A stretch of 64,000 bases of DNA from Silene latifolia (GCF_048544455.1 NC_133538.1:451931311-451995310); one strand, 5' to 3'. Positions 1 to 11,879 are shown, counted from the stretch's first letter. The notes: generated from the letters alone by a model not told the origin. Numbers and translations are program-made.

Positions 1-189
1 CCACCGCCCCAACCCACGATAAGTAGATAACCCCATACATTTTTTCTGAAGTTATTCTAATCAAGAAAAAAATGAAGGCGGCAAAGATTATACGATCAGA
101 AATATCAACATTAATATCATGTGGCCACTCGTTAAACTCTCTCAAAACAATGTATCTTATCTACACCATTGTTTTATGTACCTACAAAA
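1..189. other. Left flank, no gene seen
   Basis: This is AT-rich sequence without a supportable reading frame. Its last five bases (185-189, CAAAA) are the target-site duplication of the LTR element that follows. Removing that element joins this stretch to 4918 onward with continuous texture (repeated 'atgtatct/acacc' words), so both belong to one older intergenic or transposon sequence. Confidence 0.6.
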
Positions 190-690
190 TGTTGGTGATT
201 TAAGTGTATTTACCGGTTCATTTGACGTAATTAAAGATTGCTTCAAGGATGGGTAATTTCTAAATAATAAAAATCTAGTTCAGGAAGTACGGAGTGTACG
301 CTTGCATAATTATTTATGGGATTACGGAATAGTTTTCGTTCGAATAACTATGCGGGGAAATCTAAAAGGTTGCAACCCTTCAGAATTCATTCCCCTTTCC
401 CTCTGCTTTCCCATTCTTCTCCTCTATAAATAGAGTTTGAGGGACGTAAGGAAAATACGAAAAATATAACTTCGCATTCCCCGAACAAAGAACACAAACT
501 ACTCAAAAATACTTCTTAATTATATCTCCGTATTTTATCTTAAATACGGATTGGCAACCGTCTTATCTCAATAGAAAGTTTGATACAACCCAGGCACTAA
601 AGTAAGGGTCGAATTGTTCTATTAGGAAAGCATAGCGATTCGGTGCGGTTTTGATTATTGTCTTTTCAGTTCGTGTACAATTTCCTAACA
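190..690 (+). repeat. 5' LTR
   Basis: It matches 4416-4917 with scattered substitutions and small indels. It has TG...CA ends and a TATA box at 425-432. The sequence directly after it is not a tRNA-iMet or tRNA-Asp type primer-binding site. Confidence 0.92.
425..432 (+). promoter_or_regulatory. LTR TATA box in a palindrome
   Basis: TATAAATA is embedded in CTCTATAAATAGAG, an inverted repeat with 6 bp arms. The same motif is at 4651-4658 in the 3' LTR. It marks the expected U3/R boundary, with transcription starting roughly 30 bp downstream. Confidence 0.6.
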
Positions 691-706
691 ATCTAATAGA
701 ACAATT
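612..706 (+). promoter_or_regulatory. Self-complementary LTR end / primer site
   Basis: AATTGTTCTATTAG (612-625, inside the LTR) is the exact reverse complement of CTAATAGAACAATT (693-706). The latter starts two bases after the LTR end, where a primer-binding site belongs. Pairing extends by four more bases (TCGA) past a one-base bulge. No tRNA-complementary site is visible there. The LTR segment could fold onto the primer site as in self-priming elements, or this may be a chance or secondary inverted duplication. Confidence 0.4.
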
Positions 707-3700
707 TCGAAATCTGTCAAGATGACGAATGGAAAGGAAATGGTAATGAAAGTAAACAGATTGGACAGGTTTGTGGGTGTTTATTTTGGCAGAAGAAGAT
801 GCAAATTTTATAATGTTTGGACGACGATTACGAATCGATCTGGTTTTTGCCATGGGCAAATACTGGAGAGCAATTGATGTCGGAAGTGCACCAGATTTGT
901 GATAACAAATGATATGTTAAATGTTGTTGATGGCAAATGATACAATTTATGCAACTTTATCCAGATAAGTAAAACTTATTACTTTGTGTTGTTGGTTGAG
1001 CGAATTCATAAGATGCTTTGTTGGAAGTGGGATTCGTGGACATTGATTATGAGGACTGCAATGGTGGTTCTACTGATGTTGGCCAAACAAATAATGTGTG
1101 GAGTAATAGATAAGTAATCTATTATTGATGCTTATGCTTTTATTTGTTTTTATCATAATCACCATGTGATTGCGGTGGCTATCAAGATGATACCGACATA
1201 TGGAAAATAGGGGGATTTGGTTGAGGTTTGGTAAAGAGTAGAATGGATAGTAGTATTTGACTACACTGCTGTCATGTTATGTTCTCATAGGATTGATAAT
1301 ATGGGAATGATCACTGACTAAATTTACAGATCAAAATTTGGCAAGTTAGTGTAGATAAGTAAATTTGTTTTCAATAATTAATTGTCGTTTTGTGTCTCAT
1401 GCGGTAAACATGTTTGGACCATTTAGTAAGCATATTTGTTGTTTAATTTACATCCACTTTGGCCGCCTTTGTGTTATGTTACTAAAATTGATAGACGATT
1501 GAATTACATATGAGAATCAATTGTTTGAATGCATTCTGACTTGATTTTGCTGATCAGTGGAATTTGCTTAGCATTTAATATGCCAACATGCTACTCTGTT
1601 TTGTGAATACAAATTTGATATATTGTGTTTGCCTTGATACTTCAATCACGATCGTTGCGAGTGTGTAATTAATTAATTAGGTACATACGCTATGTTGGCT
1701 CTAATTTTGATCAAGCATGCACTTTGAAGAGTATATATGACATTCTGATCAATGGTTGTGATCTAATTTTTTTAAAATAATAAATAGTAACTAAATCCAA
1801 GTTTAGTGGGGAATTAATTAGTGTACTTGTTATGTTTAAACATGATTGTCAAGATCAGGTGAATAGGTTTTGGGTCATGATTTATGTTGGCTTTATGCAG
1901 TGAGTGCATGTGTATTACGGTACTATAACATAACAACTTGTTTGTTGGCTTTAGGGAATGAGTGTATATATTGTTAATAGACTCTTCTTGATATGATACA
2001 CAAATTAAAGAGCGGGATTGAGCAGTACCATAGGGTACTCTTATAGCTCATTAGCGTAGTGTATTGTTTTAGGTAGTGTCAAGTTCCGGTTTTGTGGTAA
2101 CTTGAGACATCCTAGGTTGGCTTAAGGAGGAGTTGGAAACTCGCCTATGAAAGGATAATGTTTATGTCATTATTGTGTTTTAATGATCGGTATTGTAGTG
2201 GTATATTCATGATAAGATAGTAGCTAGTTTATGACATGAATGTTTGTAATGTGTTTACACTACGCTTATGTACTGATACATACACTGTTATTATTTTGAT
2301 GTATATTTTGTTCAAAATCTGGACTTTTGGTGCAATTGAACGGGTTTATGTGTGTATTCACAAGTTCAATAAATATCCTTACTCAGATAAGTATATTCTA
2401 CTTATTTTATACGTGTAATATTTGATAAGTGGTTATAACTTTGCGATGAATTTTGATGCGCCCGTAATCAAAGTTTGTGTTTGTTTTTTCGTTTTAATGC
2501 GGCCATCTTCAGTTACCAAGATTCAAGAGCATCAGAGTGAATTAAATAATCATATACACTATTGCGTGATTTTTTTATAATTAATTGATCTTAAATAATG
2601 TGGGGCTTGTTAACTATAACTGTGCTGTATGCATTATTGATCAATTAGAACTGATTATTTGATGCGCGATAATAATTTTTATGTATGTATTGATGATCAT
2701 TTATATGATGTTGAAACATTAATTGAATTATTAATGCATTCCGTGAAACAGTATGTGCAATGGATGTTTACTTGAATTGCTTTACATCTTGTTAGTTGGT
2801 TAATGACTAACAAATGCTTGTTTGATTTAATTATGTTTTTACAAGTTTAATCAATGATGTTTGTTACATGAAGCCAGAGAACATTTAGAATAGTAATAAT
2901 GATGATTATTGCCTTTTATTTGTCATGTCCTCAGTTATCATGATTGAATTTTTGTTATCAACAATTATTGATCAGATTTGGTTGATGGTAAACATGGTGA
3001 AATTATGGAATCATGGAGGTTTAACCATGTAATAATACAATCACTAGTATTGTATGTACAACTTTTGACATGTTCGGTAATGGAGCAATCTTTTGTTATT
3101 GGATGAATGACAAGTTAGATAAACAAAAGATGATTTAATTACCTTGTAAAAGGTGGTTTTGTCATCGTGTTCTTCTATGAAGGACATGATAGAGGTAATA
3201 TGATCCTTAGTATTAGGATCAAGGGTGAGAGTATGATTATTATTCTCCAGTTAATATTCCCAAGGGTTGAGTATGACGGTTTTATCTAACCGTAAAAGTG
3301 AACTGAAGTCATGACTCGGGATTTCACAAGCGCTTAATTATTGCGATTTGACAAGTTGAGTAAGTATACTAGTATAGCTAGTACTCATCTTTGGCAAGGG
3401 ATTAAGCAAGTGTGACAATGTATAAAGTAAACCATGAATTATGGTTTGTCCTATGTCAATTTTCCTTCGGTTTTAGAGGGATAGTATTTTGCAAATTGAA
3501 GTACCAAATATAGAAGTTGATTTTCTACTAGTGGTAGTGTATTTTACTTGGGAAATTAACATGAGTATATGGATTTCCAAGATCGAATTTGCATTATGAA
3601 TTTGACATTGGAGTTGGTATGCGTAGTGTTAGCATATAGCCGGTTAAAAGGCTAAGTAGCTGAAGAAAATAATCTACGATGTTCCTTAAAGTATTTGACC

Positions 3701-4400
3701 AATTTCATTCATATAATTTTTGATAGTGAATAACGGCGCGCACCGAAGTGTTTGCTATAACATGGTTTATGGACTATCATAAATGGGAATAATCTTGGTT
3801 GTCTTTTGTGAGATCTCATTTTTAGTTGATTGCATAAAAGGTCAATTAGGGACTTGATTATAAAGTCGGTTAACGGGATGTGTCTAAAACTCGTATAAGA
3901 TCCTTGGCGATAGGATACCCAATTCCCCTCTAATACAATGTTAGAGGCTGAATTCAATGTGGAAGGCCTATTGTTAAGAGATTGAAGCACACAATAATTT
4001 ATATCCCGAGGTGTGTGCTTAGACTTGCATGTTGTAAGGTTGATCTTTTGAAAAAGTGTGTTTGCAAGGACACGATGAAAAGAATCAACCTATATGAACA
4101 TGAAGTTCAGCTGCTTCAAAGGAGATTGAGTTTGGCTCCTCAAATGTTCATGAATAGATAAGGGACACTAGGCTTGTAATTAAGTGTCGGCTTTTGTAAT
4201 TTTAGAAGTAAAATAGTTTATGTGTGAGTTATCTTCATGTATTCAAAATGGGTAGAACGGGTTCAATGCTTAGTCACACCTCGATACTCGAATATTTGGA
4301 ATGTGTAATTTCACTAAGTGGAAATTCAATCTTCGTGACATTTTCATTTATGCATAAATTGGCATGTTTGTTGGCTATTTTAAAAATCTTATATTACGCT
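691..4400 (+). other. Non-coding interior of LTR element
   Basis: About 3.7 kb of AT-rich DNA shows no recognisable protein in six frames; the longest open stretches are under 100 codons and have no family motifs. Near the 3' end, TGAACAT (about 4094) and ATGTTCA (about 4146) are complementary and bound a possible stem-loop. I see no other structure that I can name. Confidence 0.6.
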
Positions 4401-4415
4401 TAAATGGGGGAGGAA
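4401..4415 (+). promoter_or_regulatory. Polypurine tract
   Basis: TAAATGGGGGAGGAA directly abuts the 3' LTR start at 4416. This is the expected plus-strand primer for reverse transcription. Confidence 0.8.
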
Positions 4416-4917
4416 TGTTGGTGATTTAAGTGCAATTACCGGTTAATTTGACGTAATTAAAGATTGGTTCAAGGATGGGTAATTTCTAAATAATAAAATG
4501 CTAGTTCGGGAAGTACGGAGTGTACGCTTGCATAATTATTTACGGGATTACGGAATAGTTTTCGTTCGAATAACTATGCGAGGAAATCTGAAAGGTTGCA
4601 ACCCTTCAGAATTCATTCCCCTTTCCCTCTGCTTTCCCATTCTTCTCCTCTATAAATAGAGTTTGAGGGATAGAAGGAAAATACAGAAAAAATATAACTT
4701 CTGCATTCTTGAACAAAGAACACAAACTACTCAAAAATACTTCTTAATTATATCTCTGTATTCTGTGCCGAATACAGAGAGCAACCGTCTTATCTCAATA
4801 GAAAGTTCGATACAACCCAGGCACTAAAGTAAGGGTCGAATTGTTCTATTAGGAAAGCATAGCGATTCGGTGCGGTTTTCATTATTGTCTTTTCAGTTCG
4901 TGTACAATTTCCTAACA
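4416..4917 (+). repeat. 3' LTR
   Basis: Second copy of the LTR, ending CCTAACA and followed by the target duplication CAAAA at 4918-4922. Confidence 0.92.
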
Positions 4918-5677
4918 CAAAATATTCTTATGTATCTACCATTAATACACCAAAAATGTTTCTAGATACATTAAAATTGATATGGGATACATCCTTGTAA
5001 GACATAGATACACTAAATTATTATAAGTTAAATAAATGATTTTTTTGAAGAAGGGTAGAATAAGACGGAAAATTACTAGTCATGGTGGTCGAGAAATAAT
5101 TTGATGGTGTGGTGAGGTTGATCTGGCAACTCGATTTGTCAGATATTGAATAAAGGTGGTCGGAAATTTTCCGTGTTACCCACGCAACCACCACCCTAAC
5201 ATCCTTTTATCTCAGCCACCGTCGCACCACCAATTATTAACAATAACAACCCCCAATACTATATAACACCATTAATTGCTGCCACCAGGAATTGAACAAA
5301 CATCAATGACCACTTATGCCAGATGTCAATTCGAGCCATCCACGGTTCATCACTTCGATGGTCACCAAAGGAGGACTCGGCGGCGGTTGCAAAATGGTTA
5401 GGTGGTGGATAGCAGCGAGGTGAATGAATGGACCGAGATATTAATAAAGAATTTAAGTATTTCAATCACCGTGGCAAAGTGTGTTCGCTGGCGTGGTGGC
5501 CCTGTGCTCCGGCGAGGTGGCCGATGACAAGTTTGATTGAAATGGGTGAGGGCCTTAGTTTTACGAGGCAAGTGAGGTTATAAAATTATTTAAGGATAAG
5601 TGTGAGAAAAGATCAGGTTGGTGTTTGTTTTGTTGAGTTGCACGTGAATTGTCAGAAAGTTCCCATTAATAGTGTAT
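4918..5677. other. Intergenic, no gene seen
   Basis: AT-rich sequence with GTGG/CCACC-rich patches. The phrase style around 4931-5020 (repeated 'gatacat', 'ctagatacatt') resembles the interior of the MITE at 15173-15732. It may therefore be the body of the related element whose right end is at 5678-5719. Confidence 0.4.
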
Positions 5678-5719
5678 TCTCACCGTTCTCACCGTGTGGT
5701 CGTTTTCACCGGATCCTAC
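5678..5719 (-). mobile_element. Lone right terminus of a TIR element
   Basis: TTCTCACCGTTCTCACC followed by TTTTCACCGGATCC matches, in reverse orientation, the ends of the elements at 9431 and 15173 (GGATCCGGTGAGAACC...GTGAGAACC). It ends against a (CT)n(TA)n tract. I could not find the partner terminus upstream, so the element is partial or its left end has decayed. Confidence 0.6.
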
Positions 5720-5749
5720 CTCTCTCTCTCTCTATATATATATATATAG
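5720..5749. repeat. (CT)n(TA)n microsatellite
   Basis: A short CT run followed by a TA run separates two transposon ends. The same arrangement recurs at 9379-9430 and 15733-15841. Confidence 0.9.
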
Positions 5750-5860
5750 AGAAGAGATCATGTAAGGCCATGTATATGTATTGAGTCCATAAGTCCTATT
5801 ATGAGCCATTGGATGGAGGGAGATGGAGGGATGAGATGAACCCACCCAAAGTCATTATAG
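5750..5860 (+). repeat. Left terminal inverted repeat
   Basis: Inverted match to 9270-9378, with shared words TAAGGCC, GAGTCC, TAAGTCCT, GGATGGA and GGAGGGATGAGAT. Divergence is moderate, with small indels. Confidence 0.75.
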
Positions 5861-5983
5861 AAGCTAATTAACACACTTTACTAATCCACCCTAATTAACC
5901 ACTAATTTACTATATATTTGTTTTCTACCCACCCATTTCTCACTCATCTCACACATTTCACTTTTCTCTTCTCTCAAAACCTC

Positions 5984-6225
5984 AATAAAAAAAACCCAAA
6001 AAATCCAAATAAATAAAAAACCCAAAAAATCCAATTAAATAAAAAAAAACCCAAAAAATCCAAATAAATAAAAAAACCCAAAAAATCCAAATAAATAAAA
6101 AAAATCCAAATAAATAAAAAAAACCCAACAAATCCAAATAAATAGAAAATCCAAAAAATAAAAAATCCAAACATATCAAAAACCCAAAAAATCCAAATAA
6201 ATCAAAAAACCAAATAAATCATTCA
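5984..6225. repeat. A-rich minisatellite
   Basis: Irregular tandem copies of AAAAACCCAAAAAATCCAA / ATAAAT words, about 20-30 bp each. The open frames across it encode only Phe/Leu/Ile-rich repeats on the reverse strand and are a composition artefact. Confidence 0.8.
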
Positions 6226-6610
6226 TTTCTCTCTTCCTCATTCACCACCACCCACCACTATCCCACCCGACACCACCCACCGCCCACCTCCACCGCCACC
6301 TCCACCACCGCCGTCGTAAATTATATAAACTCGTTTTTTTTTCCAGATTTTACGTCTCGGATTTTTTCGTCACTTTTTTTTTTCAGATTTTGTGTTAAAT
6401 TTGTTGTTTGGGGTCGGTTTATTCTATTTGTTAATTTTTGTTGTTATTTATTCTTTTCAAATCTTTTCTTGTTATACGTTTTTTTTTTTAAATTTCGGGT
6501 TTTAAATATCGTTTTTTTTTTGGTGATATACTTTTTTTTCATCTAAGATCTACTAAAATATTTTTCATAAAATTTGTTGTAAAAATTTTCATATAAAAAT
6601 GATATAAAAT

Positions 6611-7019
6611 GACTAAAGTATACACAGTTATGGACAAAAGTTATACAAAAATGGTCTAAAGTTATACAAAAATTGACTAAAGTTATACAAATAAGGACTA
6701 AAGTTATACAAAAATTGACTAAAGTTATACAAATATGGACTAAAGTTATACAAATAAGGACTAAAGTTATACAAAAATGGACTAAAGTTATACAAATATG
6801 GAGTAAAGTTATACAAAACTGGACCAAAGTTATACAAAAATGGACTAAAGTTATACAAAGTTATACAAATAAAGACTAAAGTTATACAAAAATGAACTAA
6901 AGTTATACAAAAAACGACTAAAGTTATACAAATATAGACTAAAGTTATACAAATAAGGACTAAAGTTATACAAAAATGGACTAAAGTTATACAAATAAGG
7001 AATAAAGTTATACATATTT
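6611..7019 (+). repeat. 21 bp tandem array, forward
   Basis: Roughly twenty copies of a unit close to GGACTAAAGTTATACAAATA, with period mostly 21 bp and variable last bases. Because 21 is divisible by three, it creates spurious heptapeptide-repeat open frames on both strands. It forms the left half of the central hairpin. Confidence 0.92.
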
Positions 7020-7960
7020 AGTCCATATTTGTATAACTTTAGTCCATTTTTGTATAACTTTAGTCCTTATTTGTATAACTTTAGTACATATTTGTATAAC
7101 TTTAGTCTTTATTTGTATAACTTTAGTTCATATTGGTATAACTTTAGTCCATTTTTTTATAACTTTAGTCCAGTTTTGTATAACTTTGGTCAATTTTTGT
7201 ATAACTTTTGTCTTTATTTGTATAACTCTAGTAACGATATGAATAACTTCTACTCAACGAATGTATAACTCCAGTAGAAATGTGTATAATTTCAATGACT
7301 TTAGCCCTTTTTTGTATAGCTTTAGTCCATTTTTGTATAACTTTAGTCCATTTTCGATAAATTAATTGGAATTTATAAAAGTACTTTTTGTATAACTTCA
7401 GTCCATATTTGTATAACTTCAGTCCATATTTGTATAATTTTAGTCAATTTTTGTATAACTCTAGTCCTTATTTGTATAACTTTAGTCCTTCATATGTATA
7501 ACTTTAGTCCATATTTGTATAACTTTAGTCCAAAATTGTGTAACTTTACTACAAAATCGCACAACTTTAGTTCAAAATCGTATAACTTTAGTCCAAATTA
7601 GTTCAACTTTAGTAGCAGATAGTATAACTTTAGTGCAAATCGTATAACACAATATAAATTTAGTCATAATAAAACCAACAATATTGAAAAAAGGAATATA
7701 ACTTTAGTCCAAATGAGATGTAATACAATACAATAACAATAATTGAAATAAAAAACGTTAGATCTAAACATTTAAATATTTAAATTTGACAAATTTATAT
7801 ATCGTGTGTATAACTTTAATGCACGCAGTGTATAACTTTAATAGACAAGATGTATAACTTTAGTCCAAAATTTGTGTAACTTCAATTCATACAATGTATA
7901 ACTTTAGACATTAACAGTATAACTCTATTTTGATTATTGTATAACTTTAGCCCAAAATAT
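7020..7960 (-). repeat. 21 bp tandem array, inverted half
   Basis: The same unit runs in inverted orientation (TTTGTATAACTTTAGTCC). It is tight to about 7215, then degenerate and interrupted to about 7960. With 6611-7019 it makes a long inverted repeat whose centre is near 7020, with essentially no spacer. Confidence 0.9.
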
Positions 7961-8065
7961 GAAACTTTAAAAAAAACTTGAAAAATAGTAAATAACCAAA
8001 TAACCAAATACCAAATTCCAAATACCAATAATAGAAACCATATAACCAAAACAAAAATTTAACAA

Positions 8066-8237
8066 TATCTAAAAACAAAAAAGTTATGTAACAATAACAA
8101 AACCAAATTAGACCAAAAAAATTATGTTATCTATTAAGAAAAATTCACCCGTATCTAAAAATAAAAAAATTATGTAACAATAACAAAACCAAATTAGACC
8201 CAAAAAATTATGTTATCTATTAAGAAAAATTCACCCA
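8066..8237. repeat. 86 bp tandem duplication
   Basis: Two adjacent copies (8066-8151 and 8152-8237) of a segment containing TTATGTAACAATAACAAAAC and TCTATTAAGAAAAATTCACC, differing at a few bases. Non-coding. Confidence 0.85.
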
Positions 8238-8700
8238 TAATTAATAAAACAAATCTGAAATTTTTTAATAAAAATCTGAAAAAATCAAACCAAATAAAAA
8301 AACCCGACACACTATGGGCTAAACGTATAGATCCATTAACCCGACACACTATGGACTATGGACTAAACGTATATATAAAAAAACCAAAAAACAAAGAACA
8401 AAATAAAGTAAATCTGAAAAATTAAAAAAAATGGACAATGAAAATAAAATAAAACCCATACAAAAACACATATAACAAGACATATTTAAAAAAAAAAAAA
8501 AAAAAAAAAAAGATAAAAACAAACAACAAACAAACAAGGAGATCTCGACAAAACCAAAAACAACAAACAAACAAGGAGTTGTTGTCATCTAAACCAAAAA
8601 AAATGCACAAAAATTGAGATGTCGACATTTAAACAAAAATGCACAAAAAAAAATTCGACAAAACCAAAAAAATGCCGGATCTGAAATGCACAAAAAAACG

Positions 8701-8995
8701 AGTTATTGTCATCGGGTTGTGGGTGGTTGTGCGGGGGTGTTATCGTCGTCGGGTTGTGCAGGGGTAGTGGTGGCGTCGGGTGGGGTTGTCGGGTTGTGCA
8801 GGGGTAGTGGTGGCGTCGGGTGGGGTTGTCGGGTTGTGGCGGCTTGGTGGTGTGGCAGGGTCGGGATGTGTGGTGTTTGGTGCGCAGTGGTGTCGGGTGA
8901 TGTCGGCGGTGGTGTAATCGTGGTGGCGTGTGGTGGTGTAGTTGGTGTTGTTGGGTGGGTTGGGTTGTTGGTCGGGTGGTGTAATCGGTGGTGAC
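8701..8995 (+). repeat. G-rich segment with perfect 40 bp repeat
   Basis: A strongly G/T-rich stretch with many GGG and GGGG runs. 8751-8790 is repeated exactly at 8791-8830, with a partial third copy after it. It mirrors the C-rich CCACC segment at 6238-6320 in the other arm. The open frame across it has Gly/Val/Trp-biased composition and no recognisable protein. Confidence 0.8.
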
Positions 8996-9269
8996 GGGAT
9001 TTGGGTTACTTTTTGGGTTTTTTTTTCTTGTGGTGGCTGGTGAATGTGAGGGAGAGGGGTGATAATTTTTGTTTTTGATTTGATTTTGATTTTTGTTTTG
9101 TTTTTTGGGTTTGGTATATTTTGTTTTGGGAGAATGAGAAGAAAATGAGAGAGAATGAGGGAATGAGAGAAGTCAGAGAGAATGAATTATGAGGAAGTGA
9201 GTAGGGAAATTAGAATGAGAAAGGAGTTATACAAGATTAAAAGGAGTTATACAAGGATTAGGGAGGGAG

Positions 9270-9377
9270 AATTGTGACCCTTCAATGAGATGTAATCTCA
9301 TCCCTCCATCCGTTCCATCCAAAGGCCCTTATAAGGACTTAGGGACTCATATGATATGAGGGCCTTACTAGAACCTT

Positions 9378-9378
<1 letters not shown>
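9270..9378 (-). repeat. Right terminal inverted repeat
   Basis: Inverted match to 5750-5860. It ends at a (CT)n(TA)n tract that joins directly to the next element. Confidence 0.75.

Positions 9379-9430
<52 letters not shown>
9379..9430. repeat. (CT)n(TA)n microsatellite
   Basis: CT run to about 9402, then a TA run to 9430. It lies directly between the terminal repeats of two different elements. Confidence 0.95.
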
Positions 9431-9435
<5 letters not shown>

Positions 9436-9738
9436 CAAGATCCGGTGAGAACCACTAATATAATGAGAACTGTGAGAACCACTTACATACATTAGATCAT
9501 AAGGAAATAAAGTGTTGCGATTAACTTAGCTAACACCCCAAACCCATACTGTCTATTGTTTAACCCCGTCATTTTACATTTTGCTATTCTCACTCTTGTT
9601 TTTTTTCTCTCTCTTCAAAGCTCTAAGTCCATTTTTTTTATCTCCGTTCCACCATCAATCTCACGAGTCCGTGTAACTACTAATCTTTATCTTCTACCAC
9701 TTTGATCGCATTCAAGACTCCGTGATTTCAACCTCGTT

Positions 9739-9774
9739 ATGTTTTTCATCAATGGACGTTTTGGATTTGACGAG
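9739..9774 (+). pseudogene. Candidate first coding exon
   Basis: A pyrimidine-rich leader-like stretch (about 9600-9738) is followed by ATG and twelve codons (MFFINGRFGFDE), then GAG/GTAAAG, a good splice donor. A long T-rich intron-like region follows. No downstream exon can be recognised, so the product is unknown. Confidence 0.35.
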
Positions 9775-11879
9775 GTAAAGACTTGAAATTGATTTTTATT
9801 TTTGTGAAATTAGGGTTTATATCTTTTCAATTTTTCGATTCATGAATTAAATTAGTCAAATTAGTCGAAAATAGGGTTTATATTCATTAATTTAATCTGT
9901 ATTTCTTTTTTGTTGATGATAATTAGGGTCTATATTCATCAATTTAGATGATGGTAATTTGTTGTTGTTACTTATTGTTGTTAATTTCTGGTGTTGTGAC
10001 TAAATCATTTTAGTGTTTGGTGGAAATATCTCATTTGTTATCGGTATACGGAATCCCGAACTCAAAACTGGCTAGTTTGATTAAGGCTTTTTCTTTTTGC
10101 TTATTTAGTTGATTTTGTTTGGGAATCTAAGTACAATTGGAGAAAAAAACTTTAGATATGATGAAGAAAACTGTGTCAGGTGATAATTAGAAGGTAAATT
10201 CATTGAAAATCCTCCAATAACCCTTGTTAAATATCTCAATTTATGCCAATTTCTCCTGTAATTGCAACAAAAAATACCTTCAATGACCCAAATAATAAAA
10301 ATTGATTTGCTAAAACCTTCAAAAATGTAGGAGGAAATGCAATTTTAATAGTTGCAGCTACATTGCATACGGTATAGTAGAAGAATATGAAATGATGGAG
10401 TGTAAAATTTGAATAGAGTTCAACTACAATTTGATATTATATGTCTAGCTTACTGTCATTGAGTTATTTATTGTAATGCTCACTCTGAAAAGGTTGGTGT
10501 TGCTCAAGCCTCAAACATAAATGCATCGAAATTAAGATAAGGTTTTTGGTAGACTCGGATATATGTTATATCTTTAATATCTACCTGCTTTGCTTGAAGA
10601 GATTATCATTTTTTAATAGTGGAAGTGATATATCTCCCTAATCATATATTTTTTTGCTTAATCGTTTTCAGAAAATTAAGAAAGCTTGGAGCAAGGATTT
10701 TTTTTGTGTCCATAATATACTATAGAGTATAAAAAAATATTTGCCTAGCGGTCTTCGCCTTGAGTGGCTGGGTTGCTACTAACATTTATGCTACTGCAAA
10801 AGGGAACCCATAAAAGGCGAGGGCTGAAGGTATTTTTTTATAGATGGTTCATGTACCATCAACTTCATGGCTTCATCAAAGAGTTTTGGGAGAAATTGGG
10901 TCTGCCCTTGCGCCAAAGCATAACTCTGCACTTCATAATGTTGATATTAGCAAAGGAAATGAATCTAGATAGAAGTTTGACTCAAACTAACTCTAATATT
11001 GTCTATAGTTGACACAATTGACTGCAAATTTTAGCTATGGCCATCATCACTTGCTCAAATTTCGAGTGCATCAAAACCCGCCGAACGAGGATGACCAAGA
11101 ATCCCCTCATATTGCAGGATTGCATAAGCATGCCATCTTGTCGTAGGATAAGGGAATAGGGCACTGGCCATATTGCCCAGGTGTGGCGATTGTAGGCCAT
11201 AACATGACATGTTATGCATGACATGTTGAGGAGATGCTTCTGTATATAAAAATTTTGTATGCTTTTGCATAAACAAATGTTTCAATTAAAAAAAAATTGT
11301 ATTTGGCCATAACTTGAATTTTCATCATGAATTTCAGCATGAATTTTAATCCTGCTATGCAAAGGAAATGTTTATACATAACCACAAATTATCCATCAGT
11401 TGCTCACAAAATGTACATTGCACTTCTTCATCCCTAGCTATGTATAAAAAATACCAACAATGTAGCATGTGTTTTAAACCATTACTTTTAAATTGATAAA
11501 TGTTAACTTTGGTGACATTCTTGTGTTAAAATATAAAGGATTTGGTGTAGTCTAAAGAGGAATCATCACTTCTTTTTCTCATTCTGATGACAACATCTTT
11601 CCGAGCGGGAAAGTTCTTTGACTCACTTGTACTTGCACCATCTTTTCACACCTCTTGCATTTAATTTCTTCATATCTGTTCATATAAAATGGCACACTTT
11701 AGTATAACCAGAAAAACCAACTTTCGGATTTAACTAAAGAACTTTCTAATGTACATCGAACAAGATTTTACATATTTCATGCATGTACAAGGTTGTTTAA
11801 TGCATATATAATGCTTTTTCATGCATCTACAAGGCTACTTCATGAACGGATAAGGCTATTGCACCCAAAACTTTTGTCA
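9775..11879. other. Transposon interior, no gene identified
   Basis: T-rich, intron-like sequence. Around 10740-11230 there is a less biased, possibly exon-derived patch with stop-interrupted open stretches on both strands, but I recognise no protein family. It may be a captured gene fragment. Confidence 0.4.

Larger units (their letters stand above)
190..4917 (+). mobile_element. Non-autonomous LTR retrotransposon
   Basis: Two direct repeats of about 501 bp (190-690 and 4416-4917) begin TGTTGG and end CCTAACA. The element is flanked by a perfect 5 bp duplication CAAAA (185-189 and 4918-4922). A purine-rich tract precedes the 3' LTR. The 3.7 kb interior has no gag, protease, reverse transcriptase or integrase in any frame, so it is either a large non-coding derivative moved by a helper or an eroded copy. 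Near-identical LTRs with a non-coding interior favour the first. The TGTT...AACA ends fit Ty1/copia slightly better than Ty3/gypsy, but no protein decides this. Confidence 0.9.
5750..9378. mobile_element. Foldback-like TIR transposon
   Basis: The two ends are inverted copies of about 100 bp. The left reads GATCATGTAAGGCC...GAGTCC.TAAGTCCT...GGATGGAGGGATGAGAT, and the right end gives the same words on the other strand. Moving inward the mirror continues: pyrimidine-rich, then AAAACCCAAAAAA-type, then CCACC-rich (left) or GGTGG-rich (right), then arrays of a roughly 21 bp unit that flip orientation near 7020. The whole element is thus one imperfect giant palindrome with a longer right arm. No transposase is present. 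Long inverted repeats built of tandem subrepeats are typical of Foldback/Galileo-like elements and some MULEs. The superfamily is inference. Confidence 0.7.

Noticed and set aside
5974..6179. Two overlapping reverse-strand open frames rich in Phe, Leu and Ile
   Set aside because: They are the translation of an A-rich minisatellite in two frames. No other evidence of a gene.
6543..7268. Heptapeptide-repeat open frames on both strands, and the idea of a CRISPR-like repeat array
   Set aside because: The 21 bp tandem unit is a multiple of three and so keeps frames open. There are no unique spacers and the genome is a plant.
8614..8994. 126-codon Gly/Val/Trp-rich open frame
   Set aside because: It lies in G-rich repeat DNA with a perfect 40 bp duplication; composition explains it.
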